NCBI GenBank assembly: GCA_035235625.1
Contig: CP141142.1
Coordinates: 17,742,995-17,806,994 of the forward strand
Direction of reading: 5' to 3'
Length of the DNA stretch: 64,000 nucleotides
From: Saururus chinensis
Taxonomy: Eukaryota; Streptophyta; Magnoliopsida; Piperales; Saururaceae
Shown: positions 46,891 to 58,521 of the stretch, piece after piece
How positions within the stretch are numbered: position 1 is the first letter of the stretch
Layout: the number at the start of each line of letters is the position of its first letter
The notes under the pieces: model-generated
Database searches by the model: none
Told to the model about the DNA's origin: nothing
What the model saw: the letters and a program-made list of their open reading frames with translations, nothing else
Made by a program: the position numbers and the translations under genes

Positions 46891-49024
46891 ATTATAACAT
46901 GCTTAACTGAGTAACATGAAATCCACGTAACACTTAAACATTCATCAAATTCATACCCTACCAGTAGCTCTTCCTAATATAAATTACTCATCATAAGCAT
47001 AAGAAGTGATACTTAAGACTAAAAACACAAAAATGAGCAAAATAATCAATTATAGCCAAACAGCTGTGTTGGCATTTGAACGCCCTACAGGGCCGTTTGA
47101 ATGCCTAGTTGTTCGATCGGACTGCATGGTCATTCAAACACTAGAACAGAAGTTCTGGTTCATCTTCTTCCTTTCAATCCCAAAACCGAAAATGCACATA
47201 TATATCTTAAACCTTCAAATCTCACTCCCAAACATCACCATAATGAAATCTAAGCCTAAGAAACAGTAAATCTACTCATTTATCAACAAAAGCACGAAGA
47301 AATCATAAGAAAGATTAAGCTTTTCTTAGTTTGCAATTAAAGCTCAACTCCATGCAAACCCATTTAAAATTTTACCAAACTCAAATCCAAAAATACATAC
47401 CTGTTTAAGAAGAAATCCCTTACATTCAATAACTTTCCTTACTTGAAATCAATGCTCCAACTCTTTCAAAATCCTACCCACAATAGGGTTTTGTTAATAC
47501 TTGCATAAATCCGCTTAAAAATGCCTAAATCACTTGAAAACTTGTAGATCTATGGTTTATTGAGTACAAAAATGAAATTCCTTCCATAGAGGTTTGAAAT
47601 AAAGGTCAAAATCATAAACTTTAAGAATAAAAATCGAGATTAATTTCGTAAAAGAATGAATTTAGAAAATTTAGGAGAAACCTTAGGTAATTAATAAAAA
47701 ATAAAGCTAATGTTTACCTTAATAACCTTTTGTTCTTTGAATATGGAGAATAGGGCCTCCTAAGCTCCAAATTCTAGTCTTTCCCAAATGATAAAGTGGT
47801 TGTGTCATTCTATTTATAGTAGGCACTAGGATAGACCTATCAAAAATGTGGGGTATAAATAAAAATTAACACTAAAAATAGAAAATTTATTTATTTTAGG
47901 CCCAAAACAAAATTTAAATTTTTTTAAACCTTTAATTATTGTCATAAGATCTTATTAGGGTCTTAACGGGATCCATCATCCTAATTTACAAACATGGGGC
48001 CTACGGCGGTTCTCGCCCCCTAAATTTTGGAAAAATAGTTAAAATTTCAGAAAATTCTATATTCACTTATATTAACATAAAAATCATCAAAGCAAAAAAA
48101 AAATGTGATTAAAATCATTGTTAACCACCTTAAATTAGAAAATAAGTTAAAACCGGCCAAATTTAACATCAAACCACACAATAACAATTAAATAAAATTG
48201 ATTAAACTAGCTAGAATTTAGGGATCTTATACTATATGGATTCGAGCCTATACTATGGTCCAATAATTAGAGCTAAATTTCCTATTCCTGATGGTAAGTA
48301 AGCTGCCAGTGAGTATCACTCTGTTTGAGAGCTACTGTTGTCATTTGGAGAGGGAAGTGAGCGCTGGAGGAAGCTACCGAATTGGGAGGACTTTGAAATC
48401 AATGTGCAACAGGGAGGAAAACATAGTTCCACACTTTGTACATAGTTTTGTTACATGTACAAATCATTAAACTCACTTACTTCGAAGTTTGGCAAGCATG
48501 GGATGTTTGGTGGCAAACACAGGATGTTCGGGGATGGGCTGTTCCGTGGGAAGGTTAAGAAATGGAAGTGATTGTGGATTTTACTTGTTTCGCTTTTTTC
48601 TCTGCGAAAAGTGAAGTGTTGCTGACACTTAGCACATGTTCAATTGGCATCAATTTATTGGTCTGTACATAAACCTAGTAGTATAGCATCAGTGAATAGC
48701 AATGGGTGGCAGTGGCACGATTTATCTTATACGTGAAACCATTTCATCTTCAAAGTCACTTGTGGCAAGCATTAAAGAGGCGCATTCACCACGATAAATA
48801 CAATCCAAAGCGGTTGTTGAAGCAGGATGCTTGTTAATCGTTATTAATATGTATGGAGACCCTTATACAAAAAGAATTGCCTCATATATGCAACAAAACT
48901 ATTTTACAGCAGTGTGATACAAAGTTCCAAGGAGGCAACAAGTGGGCACACACAAAACATTGTTAGTACTATGTTACTTCAATTACTTCTTCCATAAGTT
49001 TGTCAAACTTAATATCCAGTGAAA
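46891..49024. other. Non-coding DNA; left part probably an old minus-strand LTR
   Basis: 46.9-48.25 kb has the look of a gypsy LTR read on the minus strand: GTAACACTTAAACATTCATC near the left, a self-complementary TTGAACGCCCTACAGGGCCGTTTGAA stretch at 47.08 kb, a minus-strand TATAAATAG box at about 47.81 kb, and GGGATCTTATAC near the right. I could not fix borders or a target duplication. 48.25-49.02 kb shows nothing recognisable. Confidence 0.35.
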
Positions 49025-49138
49025 TACTCCCTCTATCCCACGTAATAGCTCCATAATTTTTTTCGAAGTGTACTGAAGTTAGTTAATTTTGAAAAACATA
49101 TATCGAACTATTAATGTGAGATGGAGGGGAGGGGAGTA
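49025..49138. mobile_element. MITE, Stowaway-like, ~114 bp
   Basis: Begins TACTCCCTCTATCCCACGTAATAGCTCC and ends with the near reverse complement ACTATTAATGTGAGATGGAGGGGAGGGGAGTA. TA is at both ends. Confidence 0.85.
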
Positions 49139-49279
49139 CCATATGCTCTTTACATTAAAAACAGAATAGAAAATACTATGTACTCACCGCATGCCACAAT
49201 GAAAGCATGAGCCCGCATGTTGCCATGAGACCTTAACATTGTGGCATAGATAGAAGGGTGAGCGGCAAGCATATGTAGA

Positions 49280-50487
49280 ACTTCATCTGTCCTAAATTAA
49301 TAGCTCTATTTGGAAGAAAAAAATTTGTTTGATATTAATGAAGAGTGGCCAAACCAGTGGAGCATGGTGGATGGGGGTGGCGCACCAATAAAAAATCAGC
49401 CTTTATGATTAAACTACAAGGAATCATGCATAAACTCAAATCAATTAGCAATAAACCTTTATCCAAGCATACATCATATAATTAAGAATACAAAGAGGGA
49501 TAATAGTGTACTGACCTGGGCGTTCCAGCCCTTGTATGCCCTTGAAAAGATTAGCCCTTACTTTTCAATCACAAGAAAAACAAGTGAAGAAATTAGGGGT
49601 TAATTATATGTGCAAATCTCTCAGAAACTAATGCTTGGATCAAGGAAATATCAGCAAGAATAGCCCTTTAAATCAGCCTTCACGTCCCAGCTAAGGAGGA
49701 GAGTCTTCTCCTTCTTTTAGCCCACCAAAGAGGTCAAGGAGAGGGGAACAAAGGGGCGGCCAGCAGTAAGGTTTCTCCCACACAACTGCAAGCCGAACCA
49801 AGGGGGAAGAAAGGGGGGTGGCGGCTGATTGGGAGAGAGGAGGGAAGAAAGGAGGGGAGCAGACTGCTCTAGGGCATACCCTCCTCTCCCATGCTTGCCC
49901 CTTTTATATCCCTTACCTTCCTTTCTTATGCAAGCCTATAAGTGGATTGTTTCAATTTAGGCTTTCGTGCTTCATTCCTTCCTGTTCAACTTGAGGTTCA
50001 TGCACAACTGGAATGAGCTCTATCTCTCAAAGCCAGTAGAGGCTCAGACCCCCATCACACAGCCAAGCCCGCGACAAGGTCGACCCCTCATTAATCACGG
50101 GTCCCACCCTGGACACATAATTCACACGTTTGGCCCCGCAAAGTTTTAATGCACGACCTAGTCAAATGCCTAGTGTACATGTGTGACGTCAGCGGGTCCC
50201 AATCGATAGTGTAACGAAGGCACATGTGGGGTCAGCACGACTGCCCCCACCACCCTTGGACCTTGTAGCCCACACCAATTTACCCGGACCACAATAACGT
50301 TGGACCAAACCAAGCCCAAGCCCATACCATGGTCCAAAAATTAATAATTTTATTTTGTTAAATTTAAGTAGTTACTTAAAAAAGAGTATCATAAGCTTAT
50401 TTTTCTATCTCCTATATGTGGGTTCCACCATTCAATAAAAGCCACAATTTTTTCAAATATAACTATTATTATAGGACGAAGGAAGTA
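49280..50487. mobile_element. MITE interrupted by the copia-2 solo LTR
   Basis: The left half ends begin CTTCATCTGTCCTAAATTAATAGCTCTATTTG and the right half ends CAAATATAACTATTATTATAGGACGAAGGAAGTA, forming terminal inverted repeats. The LTR at 49339-50339 lies between them. The interior phrases match the MITE at 13.6 kb. The right terminal repeat is missing from blocks A and C. Confidence 0.75.
49339..50339 (-). mobile_element. Solo LTR of the copia-2 family, ~1 kb
   Basis: Runs from TGAAGAGTGGCC to ATGGTCCAAAA (the family end is CCAACA, so the last bases are mutated). The 5-bp target duplication ATTAA lies at 49334-49338 and 50340-50344. It is about 90% alike by eye to the LTRs at 44106 and 55735, and all three sit at the same position of the same MITE. 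The orientation is that of the minus-strand copia-2. Confidence 0.88.
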
Positions 50488-50766
50488 TTACTATATGTAT
50501 ATAAATCATACTAACATAATTAGACATTTATAAAAAAGGGTATAATTAGGCATTTGTTGTATGTCCATAAGTCGAAAGCTTTGGAGAAGGTGTTTTGTAA
50601 AGTCAGACGGAGAGAGACTAAAGGGTGTGATGACAAAAATATTGAAGAAAGGCAAATAGAATTCATCGAATGACATAAACTTTGATAAAAAGCTTTGCTA
50701 GTAAGAGATTTTCTATTATGAGACCAGCAAAATAATCATATAGAATGGCAACTAAAGCTGGAAGGT
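50345..50766. repeat. Block B: flank shared with 45.1-45.48 kb and 56.7-57.1 kb
   Basis: After the solo LTR the sequence follows the same text as the flanks of the other two LTRs (GTGGGTTCCACCATTCAATA, GGGTATAATTAGGCAT, TTTGGAGAAGGT). It is clearly more diverged from those two than they are from each other. The likeness stops near 50766, where copia-2 RT begins. Confidence 0.85.
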
Positions 50767-51677
50767 ATAAACACAATGATCGTGTTTGTTCACTATAAAC
50801 CCATACTCACAATCACCTTGATAAAAGTGAAGTATCATTGCCTTAAAGATTATTTAAGGCAATACAATGACTTTATGAACTTGCACACCTTATGTTCCTC
50901 TCCAAGAACTACAAAACCCTTAGGTTGTTCTATATAAATCTCTTCCTCTAAATCTCCATTTAGGAAAGCAGTCATTACATCTATTTGGTGCAACTCCAAG
51001 TCATAATAAGCAACACATGCTAAGAATATCTAATCGAGTCAAACCATGACACCGGTGAGTATGTCTCTTTAAAGTCTATCCTGTATACCTGGGTGAACCC
51101 TTTGGCTACTAATCTCGCATTGTATTTATCTATAGACCCATCAGCCTTAAGCTTCTTTTTGAAGATCTATTTACACCCAATGGGCTTCCGCCCTTCAAGT
51201 GGATCCACTATCTCCTAGACCTTGTTCTTTATAATATAGTCCATCTCTTCTTTAAGTAACCTGCCATTATCAAGCTTTTGGAAGACTTAAAGATTACTCA
51301 AGGGTAATCGGGTCATCTAGAACGAGTTTATCTAGCATGATGTTGTCTTCCCCTAGCATTGTATAGAAGTCCCTCAATAGTATTGAAGGTCTTCTTTCCC
51401 TCATTGTTCTGGGTTATGGTTTAGTTTGGTTTTGATCTAAACTAATTACTTCCTTTGGGGAAGTGCTAGGACCAGTCTTTCTATCCACCTCGAATAAATT
51501 AACTTGTTTATTAGGTATTCTAGGGTTTAATTTTTTCTCTAAGAAATAAATGTCTCTAGACTCAATTACCCTCACTGTCCCATCTATGTGGTGAACTACG
51601 AATTGGTACCCCTTAGAGTGGTCACAATAACCAATAAAGTTGCACTTTATGGTCTTAGGGTCTAGCTTTGACCTATG
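50767..51677 (-). pseudogene. copia-2 integrase C-terminus and reverse transcriptase
   Basis: From 51677 the frame reads HRSKLDPKTIKCNFIGYCDH and QFVVHHIDGTVRVIESRDIY, the end of integrase, then a linker and RT from about 51.26 kb: MDYIIKNKV, EGRKPIGCK, NARLVAKGFTQVY, DFKETYSPVSWFDSI. The last part, KSLYCLK and DHCVYT near 50.78-50.87 kb, just precedes where the catalytic YVDD would be. There are many stops and frameshifts. Confidence 0.85.
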
Positions 51678-51682
51678 TTGGT

Positions 51683-52880
51683 TGATGCACTGAAATAATG
51701 TTCAATAAAATGCTTTCAAATTTTAAATTGCAATCCTATTTTGTGTTAATTCATTACTGATTTAGGCTATTTATGTTTTGAATAAGTTAGTTGGACCTTA
51801 ATTGAGTTTACATGTCTAAGCAGGCTTCAACATGATACAACTGGAAGAGGTCGAAAACTATTTAAAAGTCAAGAATGGGCTCCTAATGGTCTAAACATGC
51901 ATGGAATGGTCGAACACAACCTTGTGGACCCGTTTGATTTGAGATTTGTATGAATAGAACTAAATTATGAAAGAAGCTGATTCAGACAGATTGACATAGC
52001 ATTAGTATTTTGATCATATCGTTTTATGTATAATTTGGATTGATACGATTCTAGTGGCAATGGAAAGAAGACTTCCATGGCTATAAGTGTTATTTCAGGA
52101 AGAAATTCCAAATTCCGAAGATATATGGGTCCAATCAAATAATCAATCAGGATGTAATCTAAAAATATGATTTCACTTTCCTCTTTGAAGCAACTCATTC
52201 TATTCCTATAAATAGAGGGGTGGACGTGATAAATTGATCATTCTCTCCTCTTTGGAGCTCTCTTTTCCTATTTTTTTCTCTTATTTTACAATTTTATTTT
52301 TAGTTTTATTGTAATGGCTTTCTAAAGCTCTCAAGTAGCTAGGAATGAAGCTTGTACTTGATGTTTAATGGATACTTTGATTTAAGTAAGTTATTTATCA
52401 TTTTAAATTAATGTTTCATATTTAAGGAGTTTATAATCTATATAATTATTTGATTCAGCATTGACAAAAGGCACACCGAATGCTTATAATTCCTTGTGAT
52501 TATACACTTAATACTTTCATGTAGTAAACAATCAATTACTATTGTTCTATTTCAAAGTTCTTTAAAAGATAAATTTTCCGATTTAGACAAATTTTCATTT
52601 GATCTTAATTGAGTTATCATTTGAGTGAAGTATACATTAGAGATTTATTGCAAGTGGATTTTCGATGCCTTAGCACTTTCTCTTTGATTGTCTTAGCACT
52701 TTCTCTTTGATTGTCTCTTATTATCTATTTCACTTTCCTTCTCTATTTTATTCTCTTCGTAATAGTTTTTTGTATCACACAAGGCTTTCCCTGTGGATCG
52801 ACCTTGTTTACTATAGTTGACAAGTAAAAAAAGAAATCTGAACTAGACTACTTCATAGTCTTAGTTTGGACGTAACAACA
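51683..52880 (+). mobile_element. Solo LTR, 1198 bp, gypsy-type, inside copia-2 integrase
   Basis: Starts TGATGCACTGAAATAATG at 51683 and ends CGTAACAACA at 52880, with a perfect 5-bp target duplication TTGGT at 51678-51682 and 52881-52885. Removing it joins VLDQ and HRSKLD of the integrase. A TATAAATAGAGGGG box lies at 52207. The phrase TTCCCTGTGGATCGACC near the 3' end is typical of Athila/Tat-like gypsy LTRs. Confidence 0.93.
52207..52220 (+). promoter_or_regulatory. TATA box of the gypsy-type solo LTR
   Basis: TATAAATAGAGGGG in the middle of the LTR, supporting plus orientation. Confidence 0.65.
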
Positions 52881-52885
52881 TTGGT

Positions 52886-53577
52886 CTAGTACATTTACAT
52901 ATGCCCTAGACCCCCACACTCTAAGGTGCCCTAAGTTTGGAGGTCGACCAGTCCATAACTCATAATGTATCTGTTGGACTACCTTTGTTGGTACACGATT
53001 TAGGATGTACACGGCGGTGCCTAAAGTCTCACCCCAGAAGTTGGTTCCTAACTCAGAGTGATTTAATTTGGACATTACCATGTCCATAAGGGTTGATTAC
53101 GCCTTTCTGTCACTCCATTTTGCTATGGAGTGTATGGTAGGGTGTACTGATGAATTATTTCATAATTAGTACAATAGTCTTTAAACAGGTTAGTGGTATA
53201 CTCACCACCCTATTAATCCTTAGGATTTTTACTTTCCTACCTAACTGAGTCTCTACCTCAATTTTAAATTCTTTAAATTTATCTAAGGCATCAGACTTCC
53301 TGTTTATTAAATACATGTACTCATATCTTGTATAATCATATATAAACATAAAGAAATATGTCATCCCTCTGTGGATCTGAACATTCAGGGGCCCACAGAT
53401 TTTAGAATGCACCACCCCTAAGAGTTCATTTTCCCTTTGTCCCTTTTGGAAGGATTGTCTGCTCATCTTTCCCAATAAGTAATCCTCACACACACAAAGG
53501 TCTTTGGATAATTTGGGTAACAACCCAGCGTTCGACATCCTATGTAGCTTATCAACATTAACGTGAGACAAACGCAT
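52886..53577 (-). pseudogene. copia-2 integrase
   Basis: GAG-pre-integrase stretch MRLSHVNVDKLHRMSNAG and CEDYLLGKMSRQSFQKGQ (one zinc-binding Cys is Tyr), then core pieces GPLNVQIHRGMTYFFMFIYD and LGRKVKILRINR, where the second catalytic Asp (usually in RSDNGGE) is not recognisable. After a frameshift the frame continues with SELGTNFWGETLGTAVYILN and ELWTGRPPNLGHLRVWGSRA. The element is cut by the solo LTR at 52880. Confidence 0.87.
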
Positions 53578-54802
53578 ATGCTACAGCAGAGCATCATCCA
53601 CAAACATTACAATATACTCGGAAGCACTTATTTTATTACATTCAAAATAGTTCATTACATCTAGACAATATAAGCCATTAACTAAAGAAGCAGTAAATAA
53701 AACAGTCTCACCCTTGCCCACAATGGCCTTACTCCCCTTGAACCTAACCTCAAACCCCTTTTTGGTCAGAATAGGGATTGAGATCAGGTTCCTCCTAATG
53801 GAGGGAGCAAAGAATACAATAATCAGAACTAGGGTAGACCTATCCTTAAGGAGAATCATGTAGTTCCTCATAGCCTCCACCTCGCAATATGTGTTGTTGC
53901 CCATGATCATCTCTCCCTTGGTTCCCATGGAGTGGGAAACATGCACTGTAGCTCCTGAGTCCAACCACCAAGTCTTCTCCTTGATGTCAGCAATCATCAC
54001 TTTAGAGACAACACACACAATCTCCTTACTCTTGCCCTTGTTGTCGTTGCTTGAATAGTCATCTTTCTTAAGACATGTAGCCTTAAAGTGACCCACCTGG
54101 TCACACTTGAAATAAGCACCTTTAGGTTGGTCATTCCCTTTTCCAGTTCCCTTTTTATGAGACTTCTTCCCCTTCTTCTTAAAAGCTTTCTTGTTAAGAG
54201 GGACCAGGCCCCTGTCCAACTTTCTTGCTTCTACTAGAGTCCTGTGCCAAGTTGGCAGTAGCAGCACCCCCATAAGCCTTCACATGGTTCATTTTTTCTT
54301 GCTCAAGCCTTATCTTGGCAGTCAAAGCCTCTGTTGTAATCTTCTAGTCACTCATATTCAGATAGACCACCATACTCTCCCAAGATTTAGGAAGGTTGTT
54401 CAACATTATAGGCACTTGGACTCCCTCAAAGATGGGGTCCCTCGAGTGTCTCTAGGTCATTAACAATGATGGACATGACACTCAAGTGCTCATTCACATC
54501 ATCTCCCTCCCTCATCCTAAAGTTTTGATACTTAGAGTACAACATCCTCTTATGAGCTTCAGTTTGCTCCCATACCTAACAAAAACTGCTTCAAGCATCT
54601 CTCTAGCAAACTTGTACTTCTCAAAGAGCCTTTCCATCTTTGGCTCCATGAAAGTCAGAATAATAGACCTACCCTTGTTATCATCCTCCCTTAGCTTTTC
54701 ATAAGCTTTCTTCTGAGTTAGGATATGGTGTATCCCTCTTTTCCACACCAACTAGTTGTCAACGTTCAGCTTCTCAATCTTTCCTAATTCTAATGTGACC
54801 AT
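53578..54802 (-). pseudogene. copia-2 gag and protease
   Basis: Gag starts at Met 54802 (MVTLELGKIEKLNVDN, stop where Trp/Tyr is expected), continues with KAYEKLREDDNKGR and, after frameshifts, LNNLPKSWESMVVYLNMSD. The 230-residue open frame at 54273-53581 has a zinc-knuckle remnant YFKCDQVGHFKATC (first Cys lost), the protease phrase TWWLDSGATVHVSHSM with the catalytic DSG kept, and FAPSIRRNLISIPILTKKGF, leading to the GAG-pre-integrase part. The same gag 5' part is copied at 42597-43172. Confidence 0.9.
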
Positions 54803-57209
54803 CTTGGAAGCTATTATGCAATTACAAAGGAAAAAGGCAGAGAATACAAAATTAATACTATTTATGGAAGGCTAACTGCTTCTAAATAAGGCAATTACTT
54901 AGAAAACTCTTAATCTAATAATAAGAATAAAGAATAATTGAGCATATTATGCTGAGTTACTTGATTTAAATACACCTTAATTAGGGTTTGGGTTACTTTC
55001 TAAAAATAACCCTAACTACCCTTTACCTCCATAAGGAAGTTACTCTAATTAGGTTATCTAGGTATTTTATTATTATAGAATCCCTTAAACACCTAACTCA
55101 GCACTAAATATAGAAAATAAACAATTTAGAATCCAGAAAAATTTGTTACAAAATTACCAAAATAGCCCTAGGGCTGTTTTGGTCTTTTTACCCTTAAATA
55201 CACACCAAAAAAATTTTACACAGCAAATTATTAAAGATTATTCAAATAAGTGAACAACAATTCTGGATAGAAAATTATAAGCACGCAATCAACATGTGTG
55301 AATTGACCAAAATACTCCTATAGCTAAAACGGTTAATTGACACCCTTATAATACACAAAATTAATTTATTTTAATCAAAAATAAATGAATTAACTCTTGC
55401 TGACCAGCAAGAGGGTGTGTGCCCAGAAAGTGATCAGAGGATTAATTGTGCAAAAGAGTCAAGGCTAAACTGATTATTTTGCCCCTATATGCATACAAAC
55501 ATGCAATCTTCAATTAAACTCAAAATCACATCAATTCTAGCATGCAAATCAATCAAAACAATCCAAAATATATCTAATTTGAACATAAAATAAAAGCCCT
55601 ATGATTGGATCTAGTAGATTAATCAATTTCACCAAATTCCCAATTCTAGCATGCAAAACCTAGAACGGGTAAATCAAAATAGATTTTTGATTGGATCAGT
55701 GACTAACGACCCCCCACCTAGGCTCCAATACCATTGAAGAGTGTCCAAACCAGCAGAAGCATGGTGGGATGGGGGTGGCACACCAATCAAAAATAGCCTT
55801 TATGATAAAACTACAAGGAATCATGCATAAATTCAAATCAATTAGCAATAAACCTTCATCCAAACATAGATCATGCAATTAAGAATACAAAGAGGGATAA
55901 TAGCAAACTGACCTAGGCATTCCAGCGCTTGCACGCCCTTGAAAAGATCAGCCCTTACTTCTCAACAAAAAAAAAAAAAACAAGCCAAGAGGTTAGGGGT
56001 TACCTATATGTGCAGATCCCTCACAAACCAATGCTTGGATCAAGGAAATATTAGCAAGAATAGCCCTTTGAATCAGCCTTCACGTCCAAGCCAAAGGAGG
56101 AGATTCTTCTCATTCTTTTAGCCCACCAAATAGGTCAAGGAGAGGGAAGCAAAGGGGCGGCCTGCAGCAAGGTTTCTCCCACACAACTGCAGGCTGAACG
56201 AAGGGGGAAGAAAGGGGGGTGACGATTGATTGGGAGAGAGGAGGGAAGAAAGGAGGGGGGCAAACTGCTCCGGGGCATACCCTCCTCTCCCATGCTTCCC
56301 CCTTTTATGCGGGCCTATAAGTGGGTTGTTCCGATTTGGGCTTTCCTACTTCATTCCTTTTGGTTCTACTTTAGGTTCATACACAATAGGAGTGGGCTCT
56401 GTCTCTCAAAGCCCGTGGTCGCCTAGACCCCCTGCACACAGCAAAGCCTGCAATAGTTTACCCGACCGCCCGCTAACCATAGGTCCCACCCTCGACACAT
56501 AATTCACACATCTAGGCCTTACAATGTATTAATACACGACCTAGTCAAATGCGTAGTGTACGTGTATGACGTCGGCGAGTCCTAATCGAATTAGTGTAAT
56601 GAAGGTACATGTGGGGTTGGCACGACCGCCCCCACCACCCTTGGACCCCGTGGCTCGTACCGGTTCACTCAGACCGCGACAATGTTGGACCAAACTAGGC
56701 CCGAGTCCATAACATGATCCAACAATTGATAATTTCATTTTGTTAAATTTAAGTAGTGGGTACTTAAAAAGAGTATCATCAACTTATTTTTCCATCTCTT
56801 ATATGTGGGTTCCACCATTCAATAAAAGCCACAATGTATATAAATCATACTAACATAATTAGACATTTACAAAAAAGGGTATAATTAGGCATCCGTTGTA
56901 TGTCCATCAGTCAAAAGCTTTGGAGAAGGTTAGATGGAGGGAGAATAAATGGTATGAGGACAAAAATGTTAAAGAAAGGCAAAAAGAATTCCTCCAATAA
57001 TGACATGAACTTTGATAAAAACCTTCGCTAGTAAGAGATTGAGTTATACATTGTCCAATATGAGACTAGCAAAATAATCATATAGAAATAGCAATTGAAG
57101 CCGAGAAAAGTCCTCCCCAACCCAAAAACAGTGACTTGGGTCCAGCACAACGTGGTGGCCCAAGGCATTAGCGACCTTGATCCCAATAGCCTCTTGAAGC
57201 AATGGAGTC
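54226..57209. repeat. Block C: source-like copy of block A
   Basis: Identical to 42597-45580 except for about five substitutions and two 1-bp length differences seen by eye. Here the copied sequence is continuous with the rest of copia-2 on the left, so this copy is the more likely source. Confidence 0.95.
55735..56724 (-). repeat. copia-2 5' LTR, 990 bp
   Basis: Plus-strand TGAAGAGTGTCC to GATCCAACA, followed by ATTGA and the right half of the MITE. The PBS adjoins on the left. Confidence 0.9.
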
Positions 57210-57395
57210 CAGCACACCAATAGCCTCTTGAAGCATTCAAGGTCGGGCCGTTGTTGCAAATAGACTTCTACATGTAGAAATGCATTCAGGACATCCAATT
57301 GTTTAAAGCCCGACCTTTAGAGAAAGCAAGTATTAACACACACAAAAATCGTAGTGGGCATAACGATAGGGCTAAAGATCTCTTCCAATAAAATA
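57210..57395 (-). pseudogene. Ty1/copia RT scrap
   Basis: On the minus strand LLSLKVGLKQLDVLNAFLH-like text (MDVLNAFLH, VEVYLQQRP) is the RT segment that contains the first catalytic Asp of copia RT. Only about 60 residues remain, with a frameshift. A 24-bp phrase with CCAATAGCCTCTTGAAGCA is repeated at its left junction (57183 and 57220). Confidence 0.75.
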
Positions 57396-57494
57396 TACTC
57401 TCTTTGTCCCACATTAATAGTTTTATTTAATTTTTTAAAATAAATTTATTTTTAAAAACTAAATAAAACTATTAATTTAGAATGAAGGGAATAT
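57396..57494. mobile_element. MITE, Stowaway-like, ~99 bp
   Basis: TACTCTCTTTGTCCCACATTAATAG at the left and CTATTAATTTAGAATGAAGGGAATA at the right form imperfect terminal inverted repeats; the interior is a near-palindrome around TTTATTTTTAAAAA. Confidence 0.85.
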
Positions 57495-58521
57495 TATGTA
57501 CTATTTTATTGGTCAACACGTAACTCAGGGTACTCTTCTGATCAAATATATAAGCCCATCCTCATTACTACAGCCAAACCCTGATTGTAGCATACAGCCC
57601 ATCCTCCCTTTGGTTTGTTCAAATAAACCTCTTAGATCCAACATTGGCACCTCAAAATAAGCGTAAGAGATGAAACCAACGATGGGATAGTAATTTTGTT
57701 CATGTGGAACCACCCATGAAGCAAGCACGATCGTGAAGTTATGAATAATGTTACTCCATAACTTGCGCCCCGTGTCAGTTTGCACCACCCACACAGCAAT
57801 GGCCAGACCTCATGGGGAGTAAGTCTCGAAGCCTAACATTAGAAATGTAAGACACGCAAGATGTACTTGACGCAACAAAGTTCAGCTGCCATTTGCATGT
57901 GTCCCATCTAAAGTATGTAAATAAGAAAGAAAAGTTAGTAAGAAGCCAATGGCCCATACAAAACAGAGAATGCCCACTTTAAGAAAGCACTTATTTCAAG
58001 GAAAGCCATCTTCAAAATTATTACATTTTTAACTGTCCCAAATACGTAAAAAAGCAAATTCACATTGGTATAGGGAGTAAGAAAAGCATATTACAGATTT
58101 ATCTTATTATTTTACACTTTGGATTACAAGAAACACCATAATTTAACAAGCTACAAATAGTCCAGATAAAATACATACATACATCGAAGAAAACAAACAG
58201 AAAGCACAACATCAAGTTGACAATACATGAACATTATATCAAGACTGGATTTTTCGAAGAAATCCAGAATTTAGAACCGCTTTTGGAAACAAGGTCAAAG
58301 TTCCTTAACAAGCATTTAGAAGCCATGATCTTAACAGCGCTCTCTACAACATGCCCAAACTTCGCCTCCTGAAGGGAGACTAGCACATACAAGAACCAGA
58401 CAGGAAGATTACCCTCCCGCAGTTAGGTATAGTAGAGCGGAAATGGCAATTTCAGCTTGAGGCTTAAAAATATGTTATTGTTTCCTCATAAATCATCGGC
58501 CCCATCTTAAAACCTAAATGT
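57495..58521. other. Downstream region of the SnRK2 gene, 3' UTR not delimited
   Basis: Probably contains the 3' UTR of the kinase gene next to 58521, but I saw no clear AATAAA signal on the minus strand. The small open frames at 57525-57957 show no family motif. Confidence 0.4.

Larger units (their letters stand above)
50767..56724 (-). mobile_element. copia-2: Ty1/copia element truncated in RT, minus strand
   Basis: From right to left: 5' LTR (55735-56724), PBS, leader, gag, protease, integrase, a solo-LTR insertion (51683-52880), the end of integrase and RT down to 50766, where it is cut. RNase H and the 3' LTR are missing. The PBS is TGGTATTGGAGCC (minus strand, 55721-55733). The cut end abuts the LTR flank of block B, consistent with a tandem duplication junction. 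Confidence 0.9.

Noticed and set aside
57044-57298. An 84-residue frame that could look like a new small protein
   Set aside because: Its N-terminal part is a copia RT scrap and the rest is the flank of block C.
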